This document shows, in pieces, positions 1-8,187 of a DNA stretch of 64,000 bases (position 1 is the first letter of the stretch; each line of letters begins with the position of its first letter). The translations under genes and the position numbers were made by a program. The DNA is from Thiohalophilus thiocyanatoxydans (GTDB lineage Bacteria; Pseudomonadota; Gammaproteobacteria; UBA6429; Thiohalophilaceae). The notes beneath the pieces are model-generated. The model did not search any database, had not been told where the DNA came from, and saw only the letters and a program-made list of their open reading frames with translations. Location of the stretch: assembly GCF_004366735.1 (NCBI RefSeq), contig NZ_SOQX01000002.1, forward strand, positions 558,001-622,000, in the 5' to 3' direction.

Positions 1-6
1 ATAAAT

Positions 7-78
7 TAACCACGAAGACACCAAGACGCGAAGAAAACCAATAATAATTACTTCGTGTCTTGGCGTCTTGGTGGTTAA
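7..78. repeat. Dispersed hairpin repeat, family A (copy 1)
   Basis: A long imperfect inverted repeat: the left arm starts ACCACGAAGACACC and the right arm ends GTCTTGGTGGTT, with an AT-rich loop near 40-50. Similar CACGAAG-type hairpins lie at 26741-26816 and 26935-27008. It sits just upstream of the maf gene and contains no ORF. The promoter of maf, if any, must overlap it or lie outside the window. Confidence 0.8.
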
Positions 79-103
79 AAACTAAAATTTAAGATATTTG
101 TCT

Positions 104-685
104 ATGAGTAATAAACTGGTTCTCGCTTCCACTTCGCCGTTTCGCAAGGCGATCCTGGAAAAATTCGGTGTGCCGTTTGATACCGCCTCCCCTGAGGTGG
201 ATGAAACGGCGCAGGCCGGGGAGTCCGCCGAACAACTGGTCGAGCGCCTGGCCGAAGCCAAGGCCCGCGCGGTGGCCGAACAATTTCCCGGGGCGCTGAT
301 CATCGGCTCCGATCAGGTCGCGGTGATCGGGGACGAAATTCTCGGCAAGCCCGGCGGTCACGACAAGGCCATCGAACAACTGCGCGCCGCGTCCGGTAAA
401 ACCGTCAACTTTCTCACCGGCCTGTGTCTTTATAACAGTCGCACAGATCACGCCCAGTGTGACGTGGTGCCCTTCAAGGTTCACTTTCGTCAGCTGAACG
501 ACAGTCAGATCGAGAACTATCTGCACAGGGAACAGCCCTACAATTGCGCCGGCAGTTTCAAATCCGAAGGGCTGGGCGTCGCCCTGTTCGACAGACTCGA
601 AGGCGACGATCCCAATACCCTGATCGGGCTGCCGTTGATCAGATTGATACGCATGTTGGAAGAAGAAGGGTTTCGGATCATCTAA
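104..685 (+). CDS. yceF: Maf family nucleotide pyrophosphatase, YceF type
   Basis: A 193-residue Maf/HAM1-fold protein. The YceF subgroup hydrolyses 7-methyl-GTP and related modified nucleotides to monophosphates in the cytosol, cleaning the nucleotide pool. Seen: the N-terminal LASTSPFRK nucleotide-binding signature, the GSDQV motif with Asp70, and the C-terminal SFKSEGLG and DPNTLIGLPL motifs, all spaced as in YceF of enterics (about 194 aa). I chose the ATG at 104; an in-frame TTG lies two codons upstream. YceF often precedes the rpmF-plsX-fab genes, but that neighbourhood is absent here and the gene appears monocistronic. Confidence 0.93.
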   Translation: MSNKLVLASTSPFRKAILEKFGVPFDTASPEVDETAQAGESAEQLVERLAEAKARAVAEQFPGALIIGSDQVAVIGDEILGKPGGHDKAIEQLRAASGKTVNFLTGLCLYNSRTDHAQCDVVPFKVHFRQLNDSQIENYLHREQPYNCAGSFKSEGLGVALFDRLEGDDPNTLIGLPLIRLIRMLEEEGFRII

Positions 686-732
686 ATAACTGTTCCAAAT
701 TCATGCACACTTTATACTCAGCTAATTGTGTA

Positions 733-839
733 GGTCACGCTGGCGTTAGCCTGCGTGACACCCTGCCGATGCGGAAAATGTCAGGTAGCGCTGCGCGCAA
801 CCTGACCTACGCCTCTGCGCACCTTTTAGGAACAGATAT
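733..839. repeat. Dispersed REP-like element, family C (copy 1)
   Basis: Two consecutive hairpins. The first (about 733-759) has arms GTCACGC/GCGTGAC. The second has arms GTCAGGT/ACCTGAC inside a 78-bp unit at 762-839. That unit recurs in inverted orientation at 26825-26902 with about five mismatches. The intergenic position and palindromic structure fit a REP-type non-coding repeat. ORFs crossing it are not credible. Confidence 0.85.
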
Positions 840-855
840 TTAGTTCGGTAATTAT

Positions 856-1331
856 ATGTCCGGGATGTCTCTATCATTTATTGTTCGACACCTGCCCATC
901 ATTTTGAGCATGCCGTTCTACAGTACACTCTGCGTCGCCGATGAGGAGCCGCCAACGGATGGCTACCGCATAGAACATCACCTTCAAATCTGGCAAGAAT
1001 CACCCGGGCACCGGATGGCTGGCGGGTTATCGACAGAAAAGAGGGAAAAGTAACCGGACAATCCGACAACGATATATTCATGCTGGTCACGGATGGTAAC
1101 AACGAATTGCTGTTGTGGTTTCACCGACACAGCGACTATTGGGAAGCTACCCTCCTTGACAGTATCAAGACGGAAAATCACAGGGCCTATGGCGTGAATC
1201 CGCTGGATCTGAGAATCCACCTGAGGGGTAACACGGTGTTATATGGCCGCGAAGGAAGCGAAGCCATCACAGGCTACGAGTGGGACGAGCAACGTCACGT
1301 TTTCCTCCCTTTCACCGTTTCCGGCAATTAG
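856..1331 (+). pseudogene. Frameshifted small exported protein gene
   Basis: Two frames join into one plausible protein of about 155 residues. From ATG 856 the first frame gives a hydrophobic signal-like N-terminus (SFIVRHLPIILSMPFYS, then ADEEPP) up to about residue 47. The coding pattern then continues in another frame from about 990-1010, through DGWRVIDRKEGK and a hydrophilic domain ending LPFTVSGN at 1331. The second frame has no convincing start of its own. Either a single-base indel has broken the gene or the assembly has an error there. I recognise no family. It lies upstream of the NemR-like regulator, on the same strand. Confidence 0.55.
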
Positions 1332-1503
1332 CGCACCGGTCGGCACCTGCTGCTCCGGTCCGGCCAGGCCCCCTCCCCCGGCTTTCCTTGCGCCGCAACA
1401 AACAGCTCGCCAGACAACTTCATCCGGCTTTGAAGAGTTACCCTCAAGTCTTTGTTTTATAATATTATTTCACTTATCCCACAGACAGGGCTCTGTATCC
1501 GCC

Positions 1504-1557
1504 TTGACCACAGGCCCGATTGTGCTATTAATTAACTATTGTAGACTGACTGGTCTA
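1504..1557 (+). promoter_or_regulatory. Promoter and NemR-type operator of the TetR gene
   Basis: A possible sigma70 promoter (TTGACC at 1504-1509, 16-bp spacer, TATTAA at 1526-1531) is followed directly by the palindrome TAGACTGACTGGTCTA at 1542-1557. The palindrome fits the NemR box TAGACC-N4-GGTCTA with one change and lies 18 bp before the regulator's ATG. This position suggests autorepression. The same box, with perfect arms, precedes the hemoglobin gene. Confidence 0.7.
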
Positions 1558-1575
1558 TTAGCGATCTGAGACAGC

Positions 1576-2151
1576 ATGGCAACCGACACCAAACAGCTCT
1601 TACTTCAACAAGGCATGACGATGCTGCTGCGCCACGGGTATCACGATCTCGGGATATCGGCGGTACTGGAAGCGACGGCGATCCCCAAAGGATCCTTCTA
1701 CCACCACTTCAACTCCAAGGAGGACTTTGGGCTTCAGGCCATCGACCTCTACATGGAAGAGGTACATGCCGGGCTTGACCATTGTCTGGGTGACAAAAGT
1801 CTCGCCCCGCTGGAGCGGGTGCGCCGTTTTTTCGAACTCAGCGAGGAGAAGTATCGCACCGAGGGCTACCTGGGTTGCCTGTTGGGCGGACTGGGCCAGG
1901 AGCTGTCCGGGGTCAGCGAGGTCTTTCGTCAGAAGGTGGAACAGTGTTTCTTCGAGATCGCCCAGCGTATCGCCGTCAGCCTTGAGGAGGCGATAGAACG
2001 CGGAGAACTCGCTGAAAATACCGACCCGCAAAAACTGGCGGAACTGCTCGTCAACTGCTGGGAAGGCGCGGCTTTACGGACCCGTCTGCGACGTGACCCG
2101 GCGCCGTTGCGGGAAATGCTGGATTTCTATTTCCGCATGGCCTCGGCCTAG
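1576..2151 (+). CDS. TetR/AcrR family regulator, NemR-like
   Basis: A 191-residue TetR-type repressor. The HTH region spans about 25-46, with the PKGSFYHHF recognition-helix motif. The middle of the ligand domain has Cys101 in GCLLGGLGQE, aligning by context with the redox-active Cys106 of E. coli NemR (GCLTVKLSAE), which senses hypochlorous acid, methylglyoxal and quinones. NemR-like palindromes precede both this gene and the next one (globin at 2272), so the pair probably forms an autoregulated module. Inference: it represses the globin until an electrophile or oxidant modifies it. It could also be another TetR subgroup member that shares this operator type. Confidence 0.8.
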   Translation: MATDTKQLLLQQGMTMLLRHGYHDLGISAVLEATAIPKGSFYHHFNSKEDFGLQAIDLYMEEVHAGLDHCLGDKSLAPLERVRRFFELSEEKYRTEGYLGCLLGGLGQELSGVSEVFRQKVEQCFFEIAQRIAVSLEEAIERGELAENTDPQKLAELLVNCWEGAALRTRLRRDPAPLREMLDFYFRMASA

Positions 2152-2203
2152 GAGATCAATATGCTTATAGCACTGCTGTTGCCGGGAAATGCCGTGTAAA
2201 AAA

Positions 2204-2219
2204 TAGACCGACCGGTCTA
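2204..2219 (+). promoter_or_regulatory. NemR-type operator upstream of the hemoglobin gene
   Basis: TAGACCGACCGGTCTA matches TAGACC-N4-GGTCTA exactly. It lies 52 bp before the hemoglobin ATG and resembles the operator at 1542-1557. AGGAG at about 2261 is the ribosome-binding site of the downstream gene. I could not assign -35/-10 boxes with confidence. Confidence 0.75.
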
Positions 2220-2271
2220 TTAATGTGCAGTAAAACAAACGATCTGAACGCAAACCATAAGGAGACAGACA

Positions 2272-2649
2272 ATGGAAAATGCATCACTTTATGAACGTCT
2301 GGGGGGCAGTAACGGTATCAATACCCTGGTAGAGAAAATTGTCGCCAACCACATGGAGAACCCGACCATCCGGGCGCGCTTTCGTCCCTATCTGGACACC
2401 CCGGAAAAACTGGCGACGACCAAGCAACATCTGTGTGCATTTCTCGAAGCCGGTAGCGGTGGGAATGCTGAATACCGGGGGCGCTCGATGCCGGAGACGC
2501 ACCGTGGAATGAATATCAATGCGACAGAATATCTGGCGGCAGTTGATGACATTATGGCAGCACTCGAAGAGGAGCAGATCGACGCGCAAACCCAAAAAGA
2601 TGTTCTGGCGATCGCCTATTCCCTGAAAGGCGAGATACTGCATCATTAA
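2272..2649 (+). CDS. glbN: Group I truncated hemoglobin
   Basis: A 125-residue 2/2 globin. Seen: the N-terminal SLYERLGG motif, the pre-F loop motif with FLEAGSGG then YRGRSM, and the proximal heme ligand His77 in PETHRGMNI. Group I truncated globins bind O2 and NO and usually act in NO dioxygenation or redox defence in the cytosol. Length is typical of the group. A strong AGGAG lies about 10 bp before the ATG. It is preceded by a NemR-like operator and the gene for a NemR-like regulator, which points to induction by reactive electrophiles, chlorine species or NO rather than by oxygen limitation. Confidence 0.92.
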   Translation: MENASLYERLGGSNGINTLVEKIVANHMENPTIRARFRPYLDTPEKLATTKQHLCAFLEAGSGGNAEYRGRSMPETHRGMNINATEYLAAVDDIMAALEEEQIDAQTQKDVLAIAYSLKGEILHH

Positions 2650-2660
2650 GCCCATACCAC

Positions 2661-2692
2661 ATCCGGTCGTCATTCGAACATGACGACCGGAT
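2661..2692 (+). terminator. Strong hairpin after the hemoglobin gene
   Basis: A perfect 12-bp stem (ATCCGGTCGTCA / TGACGACCGGAT) with an 8-nt loop starts 11 bp after the stop codon. There is no U-tract, so it may stabilise the mRNA 3' end rather than terminate. Confidence 0.5.
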
Positions 2693-2721
2693 GCCGGGAG
2701 CAACCAATATACTGTGTTCGT

Positions 2722-2750
2722 AAAAAAGGGCGGTGATACCGCCCTTTATA
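2722..2750. terminator. Bidirectional rho-independent terminator
   Basis: Stem AAAGGGCGGT/ACCGCCCTTT with a 3-nt loop, flanked by an A-run on one side and a T-rich sequence on the other. It lies between the convergent hemoglobin (+) and lipoprotein (-) genes and can serve both. Confidence 0.85.
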
Positions 2751-2768
2751 GAAACAAGCCCTGCTCAA

Positions 2769-3158
2769 TTACAGAGTCATGAGTTGCTGCTGAATATTTC
2801 GGTCCAGATTCTGCACCCAGCCATTGTAGTTGGAATGGATATTGGTACCGTCGTAATCCAGATTCTCGGAATCCTTGTAACGAATCGAATAGCTCTTGGT
2901 ATCATAGGTAATATCCACTACCGCAACATGGCTGCGGATCATGAGACGACCTTCCATCTTTCCCGGTGCTGTCTTCTTCATGTTCCAGCCCAGTGTGCTG
3001 CCAGCACGAATAATAGCCTTTTCAACCTGCTGCATCTCGGGTTCGTTTTGAAGTGAGATCGCGGCTTCATCAACATTCATTACCGGATTCGAACGACAAC
3101 CCGCCAGCACGGTGATAGCCACCAGTAACCCCGTCATCATCCATTTTGAGAATTTCAT
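2769..3158 (-). CDS. Small lipoprotein of unknown function
   Basis: A 129-residue protein with a lipoprotein signal peptide: a positively charged start, a hydrophobic core, and the lipobox LAGC with the acylated Cys at 21. The mature part alternates short hydrophobic strands (VAVVDITYDTKSYSIRYKDS) and ends in a helical stretch, which looks like a small alpha/beta domain. Residue +2 after Cys is Arg, not Asp, so outer-membrane sorting is expected. I do not recognise a named family. It is divergent from the glycosyltransferase gene and lies beside the aryl-polyene operon, but membership is not shown. Confidence 0.75.
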   Translation of the reverse strand: MKFSKWMMTGLLVAITVLAGCRSNPVMNVDEAAISLQNEPEMQQVEKAIIRAGSTLGWNMKKTAPGKMEGRLMIRSHVAVVDITYDTKSYSIRYKDSENLDYDGTNIHSNYNGWVQNLDRNIQQQLMTL

Positions 3159-3237
3159 TTACCCTCCTGTTTATATTTTTTGACATGCGATTTATGCTAA
3201 GGTAGCACAAAAATAGTGTATAAAAAGATTCCGCCAC

Positions 3238-4629
3238 ATGTCCAGCAACTACGCCATCATCATTCCGGCTTATAACGAAGCCAGGACGCTACGCAATATT
3301 GCCAAAAGTGCATTAGATTTTTCTAATATTGTGATCGTAGTGAATGACGGCTCACAGGATGAGACCTCACAGGTGGTTAAAGACCTTCCTGTCTTACTTA
3401 TTGAACATGTACAAAACCAGGGTAAGGCGGCCAGCCTGTGGCAAGGTATACAGGAAGCCAGAAAACACCAGGTTGACTATTACGTCACACTTGATGGGGA
3501 CGGCCAGCATTCGCCATCGGATATTCCCCGCTTGCTAAGTAAACTGGAGCAATACCCGGACGATATCATTATCGGGGCTCGGCTGGCGGACAAGTCGGCA
3601 ATTCCGGCAAAACGCTATTATGCCAACCGGATTGCCAACTTCTGGCTGGCCTGGGCTGCGGGATACCCGCTGTCAGACAGTCAGTCCGGATTCAGGATTT
3701 ACCCGGCCCGACTATTCGAAGATCTTAAAATATCCACGTCGAAGCGCAGCAGCTTTGTCTTTGAAAGTGAAATTTTAATCAAGGCAGCGCAGCGTGGAAT
3801 CAAGAGTCAGGCTGTTACCATTCCCGCTGTTTATACCCCGAATGCGCGACCCAGCCACTTCCGGGGAGTAAGAGATATCAGTCTGATAACGCTGATGGTA
3901 GCCCGGCACCTGTTCCGAAGAGGAATGTATCCAAAAGGCCTCTATCGCTCGGCAATCAAGCCCCGATTGTTGCCCGAATACCAGGGTAAACCAGAGTATG
4001 CCGGATACCTTATGGGCCTGCTCTCTCTACTTGTCATTATCCTGACCCTGGGCATCTCGCTACTGGGTGTTTTTTTGTACATCAAAAAGACGGCAAGAGA
4101 GGAAACGTGCCCGGAAGACCGAAATTATGCAGTGATCCTTGGTAAACGACTGAAAGACAACCAGCCGGATCAAGAATACATTCACCGACTGGATACTGCA
4201 CTCCAGCTTTATCATAAGAACCACCAGCTTCAATTTTACCTGCTGGGCGGAATAACCGCGAATATGGAAATCAGCGAGTCCAGTGCCGGGGCAAAATACC
4301 TGATAAGACAGGGTGTAAAGCCTGAACTGGTGCATACAGAAGGAGCATCACGCAATACACTGGAGAACCTGACAGAACTACGAGAAAATCTGCCCGGGAA
4401 AGATCAGGAAATTATACTGATCACGAGTCAATACCATCAGGCACGTGCAGGCTACATGGCGCGACAATTCGGATTTCAGGTATACCTTTGCCCGGCAAAA
4501 CCGGCCGGCTCAAGAAACATGTTTATGAAATATATTGGTGAAGCCGTTTTATTGCACTGGTATATCACAGGTTTATTATATTCAAGAGCCACCAATAACA
4601 AGGCATGGCTGTCGCGCATCAGTCGTTAA
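3238..4629 (+). CDS. Family 2 glycosyltransferase fused to a DUF218 (SanA/YdcF-like) domain
   Basis: 463 residues with two domains. Residues 1 to about 240 form a GT2 fold: IIIPAYNEA at 8-16, NDGSQDET, and the DGDGQH (86-91) metal/nucleotide-sugar motif. A transmembrane helix follows at about 254-282. Residues 296 to about 440 form a DUF218 domain (YAVILGKRL, LLGGIT, EGASRNTLENL, ITSQYHQARA) as in SanA, ElyC and YdcF, proteins tied to envelope polysaccharide carriers. The gene is convergent with the ketoreductase end of the polyene operon, only 14 bp apart. Aryl-polyene clusters commonly carry a glycosyltransferase for the lipid-linked glycan, so a role there is plausible. The fusion to DUF218 is unusual. 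Confidence 0.85.
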   Translation: MSSNYAIIIPAYNEARTLRNIAKSALDFSNIVIVVNDGSQDETSQVVKDLPVLLIEHVQNQGKAASLWQGIQEARKHQVDYYVTLDGDGQHSPSDIPRLLSKLEQYPDDIIIGARLADKSAIPAKRYYANRIANFWLAWAAGYPLSDSQSGFRIYPARLFEDLKISTSKRSSFVFESEILIKAAQRGIKSQAVTIPAVYTPNARPSHFRGVRDISLITLMVARHLFRRGMYPKGLYRSAIKPRLLPEYQGKPEYAGYLMGLLSLLVIILTLGISLLGVFLYIKKTAREETCPEDRNYAVILGKRLKDNQPDQEYIHRLDTALQLYHKNHQLQFYLLGGITANMEISESSAGAKYLIRQGVKPELVHTEGASRNTLENLTELRENLPGKDQEIILITSQYHQARAGYMARQFGFQVYLCPAKPAGSRNMFMKYIGEAVLLHWYITGLLYSRATNNKAWLSRISR

Positions 4630-4643
4630 ACAAGATACCCTGA

Positions 4644-5363
4644 TTATACCATTGCCCCGTTCACGCCAATAACCTGGCCGGAAACATAACTTGCAGATTC
4701 AGAAGCCAGAAAAGTAACCACGTTGGCAACCTCCTCTGGCTTCCCCGATCGGGACATCGGTACCAGGTGCTTAATTGCTTCCTTATCAAATATTTCCTGT
4801 GTCATAGCTCCTTCGATAATACCCGGCGCGACGACATTTACGGTAATACCACGCGACCCCATTTCCTGGGCCATAGTTTTGGCGGCACCAATGAGGCCCG
4901 CCTTGGCGGCAGCATAGTTGGCCTGGCCTCGATTGCCCATAACCCCGGCAACGGATGAAATATTGATAATTCGCCCCCAACGGGTCTTGATCATCGGCAA
5001 AAGAAGGGGTTGGGTTACATTAAAAAAACCGGTGAGATTTACATTAATAACATTATCCCATTGTGCACCCTGCATTCCGGCCATTACTGCATCATTATGA
5101 CTACCGCAATTATTGACCAGCACCTGAATGGGGCCGGCCTCAAGAATCTCTTCAAGCCTGAGGTTAACCTCGTCCCTGTTGGTAACATCAAATTGCACAG
5201 GTAAAGCCTGGCCGCCGTTATGAGTGATGTCCTCCACCACACGTTCGGCCTGTTCATAATTGGAGTTAGCGTGAACATAGACAAAACAGCCTGCCTCAGC
5301 AAGAGATCGGGCAATCGCCCCGCCAATGTCTCCACTCCCACCTGTGACAAGTGCGCGTCTCAT
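4644..5363 (-). CDS. 3-oxoacyl-ACP reductase (FabG/ApeQ-like)
   Basis: A 239-residue short-chain dehydrogenase. Seen: the Rossmann motif TGGSGDIG at 7-14, NNCG in place of the usual NNAG, and the catalytic Ser-Tyr-Lys set in ISSVAG and YAAAKAG, with PG at the end of the substrate loop. It would reduce the polyketide beta-keto group on ACP with NADPH before dehydration. It is the last gene of the minus-strand polyene operon, and its ATG overlaps the stop of the preceding dehydratase by four bases (ATGA). It is a paralogue-type FabG, not the fatty-acid FabG, because no plsX/fabD/acpP genes are nearby. Confidence 0.88.
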   Translation of the reverse strand: MRRALVTGGSGDIGGAIARSLAEAGCFVYVHANSNYEQAERVVEDITHNGGQALPVQFDVTNRDEVNLRLEEILEAGPIQVLVNNCGSHNDAVMAGMQGAQWDNVINVNLTGFFNVTQPLLLPMIKTRWGRIINISSVAGVMGNRGQANYAAAKAGLIGAAKTMAQEMGSRGITVNVVAPGIIEGAMTQEIFDKEAIKHLVPMSRSGKPEEVANVVTFLASESASYVSGQVIGVNGAMV

Positions 5364-5809
5364 GGCTGGTCTCCGGTTACGATGCCACCAAAGACCGTGG
5401 CACGGCCCGACGCCAGTTCAGTTTCACCAGCAGACACTGAAAAATCATAAATCATATTCTTTCCGTCGGAGTAGATCTTGTTAGCAAAAATAACAAGTTT
5501 ATCATGAATGCCGGACAAATCACCCTCGGCAAGGCGAACTCCTTTGAGACCTGCAAGATAGCCGCCTTGAGGCTCACCCTGCTGCTCATTGACCAGACTG
5601 CCGTGTATTGCCATCGCTTGAGCACCATATTCAATCAACGCGGACATAGGTAGCTGGTTTTTATGACGCAATGGGTTTTTGGCATCAACATGTGTACTGG
5701 ATATACATGTTATCGCATCCTGGCTCCATTCCCTGACAGTCTCGATGAGACACATGTCGCCGGCATGAGGAATCCGCTGGCGAATCTCGTTTTGTTCAAT
5801 CAATGACAT
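5360..5809 (-). CDS. 3-hydroxyacyl-ACP dehydratase, ApeP-like hotdog
   Basis: A 149-residue hotdog protein. Near the N-terminus it has IPHAGDMCLIETV, with the catalytic His; the central helix ALIEYGAQAMAIHG carries the acidic residue. This layout matches the aryl-polyene dehydratase ApeP rather than FabA or FabZ. With ApeI it builds the conjugated chain by removing water from each beta-hydroxyacyl-ACP. It overlaps the ketoreductase start by four bases and lies 89 bp downstream of the exporter gene. Its AT-richer composition resembles the rest of this operon. Confidence 0.83.
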   Translation of the reverse strand: MSLIEQNEIRQRIPHAGDMCLIETVREWSQDAITCISSTHVDAKNPLRHKNQLPMSALIEYGAQAMAIHGSLVNEQQGEPQGGYLAGLKGVRLAEGDLSGIHDKLVIFANKIYSDGKNMIYDFSVSAGETELASGRATVFGGIVTGDQP

Positions 5810-5898
5810 AATTGACTATCTCACAACAAAGAACACAAATATGGACTGTTTTTTCGACTAATAGAGTCATAGATGTATAAAAGAACGGCTTACCATTG

Positions 5899-8187
5899 TC
5901 AATCAAGTCCGGCTACCAACCAGGCCGAGGCAAAGCTCAATAGAATTCCTGCGACAATGACGCTCCCCATGGCGGACAAAACAGGTATCGGGGAAAGAGC
6001 AAGAAAAATGAACAAAGTTACCGTGGTAACCGCACTGATACTGATGGCGTGAAAACTTCGGGAAAAAACATCTTTATTACCACGACCATGATTGAAAAAC
6101 AGACTGTAGTCAAACCCCATTCCAATCACCAGAAATACAGCCATCAAATGGAATATGTTCAGACCTTGCCCGACCAGCAGTCCTGCTGCAAGCCCGCCGG
6201 CGACGCCGATGAATACCGGAGAGATCAGACGCAGTGAAGTTATGAAATTCCTGCAGTAAACAAAAACAATAACAGCGAGAATAATAAGCACGAGAATAAC
6301 TCCGGACAGAGTTCTCTCTCGGTATTTCCCGAATAAATTACTCACCTGTTCTCTGATATTAATATGATATTTTTTAACGTTCGGATTTTCATCCAGCCAG
6401 TCAGTAAATCGCTCTGGTGACGACAGTCCACTAACACGAACAACAGATAGCCAACTATCACCGGTTTTTATAAGTCCTTGCCGGACAATAGGCCCGGCCG
6501 GCGAGCGCAATATCTCCTCATAGGAAATAATATCTTGCTGTTTCGCTTTTTCAGCCAGCTCAATAAATTCCTGGAAGGCTGATTTATTGAACGGTGTGTT
6601 TTCAACCGAATATCGTACTCGCTGCTGCAGCTCCTGACTTTGCGGGATAGCTTTTTGTCGAGCCTTCTGCTTTGTGGCTGAGGGCAGAAAGTCTGTTACA
6701 GGAAAGACAGCGCTGACAATTCCCTCATTGACCAGATCACTGAGATTTTCTGATAGTTGTTCAGTAGACACCAGCAATCTGTTCAGATCAGCATCCTCAA
6801 GCACAAAAATATCCGACACTTCCATCCCGCCAATTATATCCCTTAACTTCGCGTCCTGTTTCTTTTTCTCCTGGGATACAGGGCTGAGGGCATCCACGCT
6901 ATCGTTCCAGTGGATATCACGTTGTATCCAGGGCACTAACACAGAAATAACAATCAACATCAAAATGATGATTGTGTACGACATTGGCATATTTTGATGC
7001 AACACAAATAGCCTGGGCTTCACATTACCCATGTTGGTAAGTACAGGCAGAAAATACCGTGTTACGAGCAATGCGGTGATCAGTCCAGAACCGGCATAAA
7101 CACCCAGCTGCGAAAGTCCTTCAAAGCCACTGAATAGTAAAACCAGAAATGCCCCGGCAGAACTGAATCCCCCCAGGCGCAAAACCGGCCAGATCCGGCT
7201 GGCTGAGGTGCGTAGTGCCTCATCCGGATATTTATGACTGAACAGGTGAACAGGATAATCCAGCGCAACGCCAAGCATCGTAATGCCAAAGGCGATGACA
7301 ACACCATGAACATTGGCAAAGACAACCTGGGTAACGACCAGGGCAACCAGAGCGCCAGTTACCAGTGGGATTCCGGCATACCAGGCCAGAAAGACTGACC
7401 GATAAGCAATCCAGAATACAAGCAGCAATAAGAGAGGAACAACCCAGCTCAATCTTTGAGTGACGGTTCGGATTTCCTCGCGTGTGGCAACAGCAATGGC
7501 GCCAGGTCCTGTCATTTCCAGACGGGCGCTTTCCGGGGGTGACAACTCCTGAAATATACTGTTTAGTATTTCCTGAGTCTGCTCAATCGTATCAAGATCA
7601 ACATCTTCGTTTCTGAAGTCAACACGCAGTATTGCGCCGGTATCGTGAGCGTACCATACCGGATATTGCTTATCTAAGGTCGTCGGGCGTTCTATAGATT
7701 GAAAATATTTTTTAACAGACAAGTAGGGATCTGACTTGATCAACTGCCCAATCACCGGACCCTGACCGTGACGAAGATCAGATATACGTTGTTTGAGTGC
7801 TTGTTTCAGACCTTCGACAGACCAGTCAGTATCAACCAGCAGAAAACGTTTCTCATTTAGTATTTCAATACCGGTGGTATCAAAGCTTTCCTCGCCATTC
7901 TGGAGTATCACATTGCTGTCAGTCTCAGTGAATTCAGCTCGCAAACCACGACTGAGCCTGACCAATTCTTCAGCATTCGCCCCATGAATATTTAGAAGTA
8001 TTGATGAAGACTCACTTCTACTCAATAGTTCACTTTGCAGGGTATGAAATGTACTATCTTCTTTATCAGCCGGGATGAACTGCTTGATATCAGTAATTGT
8101 ATGCAAGTTAAAAACAAGGTAGATTGACAGGAGCGTAACTGCCGCAAACCAGATAACATGGAATATTATGGGTTTTGTTTTATTCAT
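5899..8187 (-). CDS. MMPL/RND-family exporter (ApeN-like)
   Basis: A 762-residue inner-membrane protein with the RND/MMPL repeat. One helix near the N-terminus is followed by a periplasmic domain of about 200 residues, then a bundle of about five helices (from VVPLLLLLVFWIAY). The plan repeats: a helix at MSYTIIILMLIVISVLVPW, a second periplasmic domain, and a second bundle ending at the C-terminus. Aryl-polyene and flexirubin clusters encode such an exporter, thought to move the lipid-linked product from the inner membrane. Its ATG overlaps the end of the LolA-like gene by 8 bp. About 20% of its second loop is charged. Substrate is inferred from context only. Confidence 0.87.
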   Translation of the reverse strand: MNKTKPIIFHVIWFAAVTLLSIYLVFNLHTITDIKQFIPADKEDSTFHTLQSELLSRSESSSILLNIHGANAEELVRLSRGLRAEFTETDSNVILQNGEESFDTTGIEILNEKRFLLVDTDWSVEGLKQALKQRISDLRHGQGPVIGQLIKSDPYLSVKKYFQSIERPTTLDKQYPVWYAHDTGAILRVDFRNEDVDLDTIEQTQEILNSIFQELSPPESARLEMTGPGAIAVATREEIRTVTQRLSWVVPLLLLLVFWIAYRSVFLAWYAGIPLVTGALVALVVTQVVFANVHGVVIAFGITMLGVALDYPVHLFSHKYPDEALRTSASRIWPVLRLGGFSSAGAFLVLLFSGFEGLSQLGVYAGSGLITALLVTRYFLPVLTNMGNVKPRLFVLHQNMPMSYTIIILMLIVISVLVPWIQRDIHWNDSVDALSPVSQEKKKQDAKLRDIIGGMEVSDIFVLEDADLNRLLVSTEQLSENLSDLVNEGIVSAVFPVTDFLPSATKQKARQKAIPQSQELQQRVRYSVENTPFNKSAFQEFIELAEKAKQQDIISYEEILRSPAGPIVRQGLIKTGDSWLSVVRVSGLSSPERFTDWLDENPNVKKYHINIREQVSNLFGKYRERTLSGVILVLIILAVIVFVYCRNFITSLRLISPVFIGVAGGLAAGLLVGQGLNIFHLMAVFLVIGMGFDYSLFFNHGRGNKDVFSRSFHAISISAVTTVTLFIFLALSPIPVLSAMGSVIVAGILLSFASAWLVAGLD

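Noticed and set aside
3180..3208. TTGACA followed at 17 bp by TAGCAC as promoter of the glycosyltransferase gene
   Set aside because: The -10 match is weak (three of six); the -35 alone is not enough to claim a promoter.
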